From Psychrobacter sp. JCM 18900 (GTDB lineage: Bacteria > Pseudomonadota > Gammaproteobacteria > Pseudomonadales > Moraxellaceae), in the NCBI RefSeq assembly GCF_904846625.1, contig NZ_CAJHBL010000002.1, positions 124,001-188,000 on the forward strand: DNA of 64,000 nt. Direction: 5' to 3'. The translations under genes were made by a program, and so were the position numbers. Position 1 is the stretch's first letter. Each line of letters opens with the position of its first letter. Below, one piece after another: positions 62,011-64,000 of the stretch. The notes below the pieces were generated by a model. The model did no database searches. It had not been told where the DNA came from and saw nothing but the letters and a program-made list of their open reading frames with translations.

Positions 62011-63054
62011 ATGCATGACGTCGTACAAAATTACTATGGCAAAGAGTTACAGAGTACCGATGATTTAAAGACTTCCGCTTGTTGTGATGTCAGCAATATG
62101 CCTGAGTGGCTTAAGCCGCTACTGGCAAATATTCACGATGAAGTATTGAGTCGTTATTATGGCTGTGGTCTGGTGTGTCCAGCACTGCTTGAGGGCTGCC
62201 GAATTTTAGACTTGGGCAGTGGCTCAGGCCGAGATGTCTATGCATTAGCGCAACTGGTTGGTGAGAGTGGGTATGTGGTCGGTGTGGATATGACCGATGA
62301 GCAGCTAGCGGTCGCCAAAGAGCATCAGCAATATCACATCGACAAGTTTGGTTATGACAATGTGACATTTTTGCATGGCTATATCGAGAAACTAGATGAA
62401 CTAGAGCTGGCGGCTGGTAGCTTCGATATTATCGTCTCAAACTGCGTTATCAATCTATCACCAGATAAAGCCGCGGTTATGGCCAGTGTGCAGCGTTTGC
62501 TGAAACCTGGTGGGGAGTTTTATTTTTCTGACGTCTATGCTGATCGCCGTATCCCGCAACACTTAATCGATGACCCAGTCTTATATGGAGAGTGTTTGAG
62601 CGGTGCATTGTATTGGAAGGATTTTAACCGTTTGTCACGAGATGCAGGTTTCTTAGACATACGTTTGGTTGAAGATCGCCCACTTGAGATTACAGATCCT
62701 ACCTTATCAGCTAAAATTGGTGATATTCAGTTTTTCTCTGCGACTTACCGTTTGTTTAAGATAGCATCGCTTGAGGATGCTTGCGAAGATCACGGACAAG
62801 CGGTGATATATAAAGGAACTATCGAGCAGTCACCGCATCGGTTTGATTTAGATAAACATCATGCTATCGAAGCTGGTCGGGTATTCCCAGTATGTGGCAA
62901 TACGTTTCGCATGCTGAAAGAGTCTCGCTTTGCACCGCACTTTGAGTTTATCGGTGATGACAGTCGTCACTACGGTATTTTTGCGGGTTGCGGTGAGCTA
63001 CTGCCATTTAATCAACCTATGATGCTGGCATCTGGTGCAGGTGGTTGTTGCTGA
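62011..63054 (+). CDS. arsM: Arsenite S-adenosylmethionine methyltransferase ArsM
   Basis: 347-residue SAM methyltransferase. SAM motif ILDLGSGSGRDVYALAQ (residues 65-81), GVDMTDEQL, then SNCVINLSPDK. Arsenite-binding Cys are C145 and C195 (YGECLSGA), spaced by 50 as in characterised algal ArsM; an N-terminal SACC (C24, C25) adds further thiols. A 100-residue C-terminal domain ends in a Gly-Cys-Cys tail. It makes methyl- and dimethylarsenite, the ArsS substrate. AAGGA seven bases before the ATG. It is downstream of the glycosyltransferase genes but separated by the MITE, so it may have its own promoter. Confidence 0.92.
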   Translation: MHDVVQNYYGKELQSTDDLKTSACCDVSNMPEWLKPLLANIHDEVLSRYYGCGLVCPALLEGCRILDLGSGSGRDVYALAQLVGESGYVVGVDMTDEQLAVAKEHQQYHIDKFGYDNVTFLHGYIEKLDELELAAGSFDIIVSNCVINLSPDKAAVMASVQRLLKPGGEFYFSDVYADRRIPQHLIDDPVLYGECLSGALYWKDFNRLSRDAGFLDIRLVEDRPLEITDPTLSAKIGDIQFFSATYRLFKIASLEDACEDHGQAVIYKGTIEQSPHRFDLDKHHAIEAGRVFPVCGNTFRMLKESRFAPHFEFIGDDSRHYGIFAGCGELLPFNQPMMLASGAGGCC

Positions 63055-63103
63055 TACTAAAGAGAGATAGTTAGCATACGTTCTAAATATACAGATTAAA
63101 ACC

Positions 63104-63142
63104 ACAAAAAGGGCCGTTAGTTCATATAACGGCCCTTTTTTA
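63104..63142. terminator. Bidirectional terminator, arsM / phosphorylase
   Basis: AAAAAGGGCCGTTA / TAACGGCCCTTTTT with a GTTCATA loop; A- and T-tracts suit both convergent genes. Confidence 0.88.
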
Positions 63143-63215
63143 TATGCATAGTATTATAACGTTTCTCTTGCTATCTTTATTTCAGATAAACATCTATTCA
63201 ACCACTTTTTATTGT

Positions 63216-64000
63216 CTAAGGTAGCAAGGCGGCCAGTCTAATCTTGGTATGCTCGTCCATCGCATCTATAGGTGTGACCAATGCTTGCGCAAGGGCATTA
63301 TGGGCGATTGACTCAGGCAGCTCAGCGGCAATCAAAGCGACGGCTTCTTTAATCACTTTTTGAGCATTGTCCGCATTTTTCATGAGGTTTTTTATTGCAT
63401 AGTCGGCACTGACGGCTTCTTCAGTCGGATGCCAACAATCAAAATCTGTCACCAGTGCCAGCGTAGCATAGGCAATACTGGCCTCACGAGCCAATTTGGC
63501 TTCTGGCATATTGGTCATACCGATAATATCTGCCTGCATTTGGCGATACCACTCTGACTCTGCACGAGTTGAGAACTGTGGCCCTTCGATACAGACATAA
63601 GTCGCCTGTGGGTGACTAGTGCCTTCTGTAATATCCGCTTGGTCATAAGCACGCGTCAAGATATTTGCTAGGGCAGGACATAGTGGGTCTGCCATTGATA
63701 CATGGGCGACGGCACCTTCACCGAAGAACGTACTCACTCGCTGCTTGGTCATATCAATCATTTGATCAGGCACGACCATATCTAATGGCTTAAGCGATTC
63801 TCGTAGAGAGCCTACTGCTGAGACGGAGACGATGTAGCGCACGCCTAATGTTTTTAGTGCGTAGATATTGGCACGATAGGGCACTTCAGACGGGGTCAGT
63901 CTGTGGCCCTGACCATGCCGTGTTAGAAATGCGACTGTCACTCCCTCAAGCTCACCTAAGACAATATCATCAGATGGACTGCCATAAGGCGTCTGTATCG
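63216..64000 (-). CDS. Methylthioadenosine phosphorylase-like enzyme (5' end off window)
   Basis: Partial purine nucleoside phosphorylase-family protein (MTAP subgroup), at least 260 residues; the frame continues past 64000. TPYGSPSD, FLTRHGQGHRLTPSEVPYRANIYALKTLG (quoted in parts), IVSVSAVGSLRE, CIEGPQFSTRAESEWYRQ, IGMTNMPEAKLAREA and VTDFDCWH are MTAP marks, including the phosphate-binding RHG and the purine-binding Asp in TDFDCW. MTAP cleaves 5'-deoxy-5'-methylthioadenosine to adenine and sugar phosphate. Placed next to arsM/arsS it is a natural candidate for removing adenine from dimethylarsinoyl-adenosine. A plain methionine-salvage role is equally possible. Confidence 0.9.
   Translation of the reverse strand, partial: IQTPYGSPSDDIVLGELEGVTVAFLTRHGQGHRLTPSEVPYRANIYALKTLGVRYIVSVSAVGSLRESLKPLDMVVPDQMIDMTKQRVSTFFGEGAVAHVSMADPLCPALANILTRAYDQADITEGTSHPQATYVCIEGPQFSTRAESEWYRQMQADIIGMTNMPEAKLAREASIAYATLALVTDFDCWHPTEEAVSADYAIKNLMKNADNAQKVIKEAVALIAAELPESIAHNALAQALVTPIDAMDEHTKIRLAALLP

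Noticed and set aside
1-64000. CRISPR arrays, prophage or toxin-antitoxin modules
   Set aside because: No regularly spaced repeats, phage structural genes or recognised toxin-antitoxin pair seen on reading both strands.

Overview
The window looks like chromosomal DNA of a Moraxellaceae gammaproteobacterium, most likely Psychrobacter. This is inferred from protein flavour (GacA, PilS-like kinase, UbiE-UbiJ-UbiB order, XRE-AlaA fusion, FFLEELY protein, two-domain PAP kinase), moderate A+T content and Shine-Dalgarno usage (AAGGA/AGGAG). No rRNA, CRISPR array, prophage or transposase gene was seen. About 60 protein genes, three tRNAs, two MITE-like elements and many intrinsic terminators are described.

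Layout. 1-9.2 kb: PilS-like kinase (partial) and GacA regulator, PBP7-type endopeptidase, ThiE-like synthase, short DksA/TraR protein, phosphoglycerate kinase, Ala-rich lipoprotein, class II aldolase, RuvA and RuvB. 9.3-15.3 kb (minus strand): FFLEELY protein, UbiE (with a long N-terminal extension), UbiJ, UbiB, FAD-linked oxidase. 15.6-19.5 kb: polyphosphate:AMP phosphotransferase and a PiT phosphate transporter. 19.6-22.7 kb: an XRE-HTH/AlaA aminotransferase fusion with a palindromic upstream region, MsrB, glutathione peroxidase. 22.8-23.2 kb: tRNA-Val and tRNA-Asp behind a strong sigma70 promoter. 23.5-28.2 kb: arsRCHB arsenic resistance operon with a divergent persulfide dioxygenase/rhodanese gene. 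28.2-30.1 kb: an A+T-rich pocket of three poorly known genes, a foldback MITE and tRNA-Asn. 30.4-42.8 kb: aspartate-type aminotransferase, an SDR/FAD-oxidase/DUF1365/CFA-synthase lipid operon, MFS exporter with divergent LysR regulator, DUF2177, thioesterase, CDF exporter, Dps. 43.3-56.5 kb: UvrB, HisC-like aminotransferase, small proteins, RecJ, two tandem TRIC-like channels, DMT exporter, QueE, DapD, lipase.

56.9-64 kb carries what I read as an arsenosugar biosynthesis locus: a SelD-associated-type FAD oxidoreductase, radical SAM ArsS, a DUF547 protein, two arsenosugar-type glycosyltransferases (TIGR04283 and TIGR04282), a second MITE, arsenite methyltransferase ArsM and, convergent to it, a methylthioadenosine-phosphorylase-like gene running off the window. 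With arsRCHB 30 kb away, the organism appears able both to export or oxidise arsenicals and to build them into sugars. The phosphorylase is a candidate for the adenine-removing step.

The best leads are this arsenosugar locus with its phosphorylase, the XRE-AlaA fusion with two near-identical palindromes in front of it, and the 265-bp foldback MITE.
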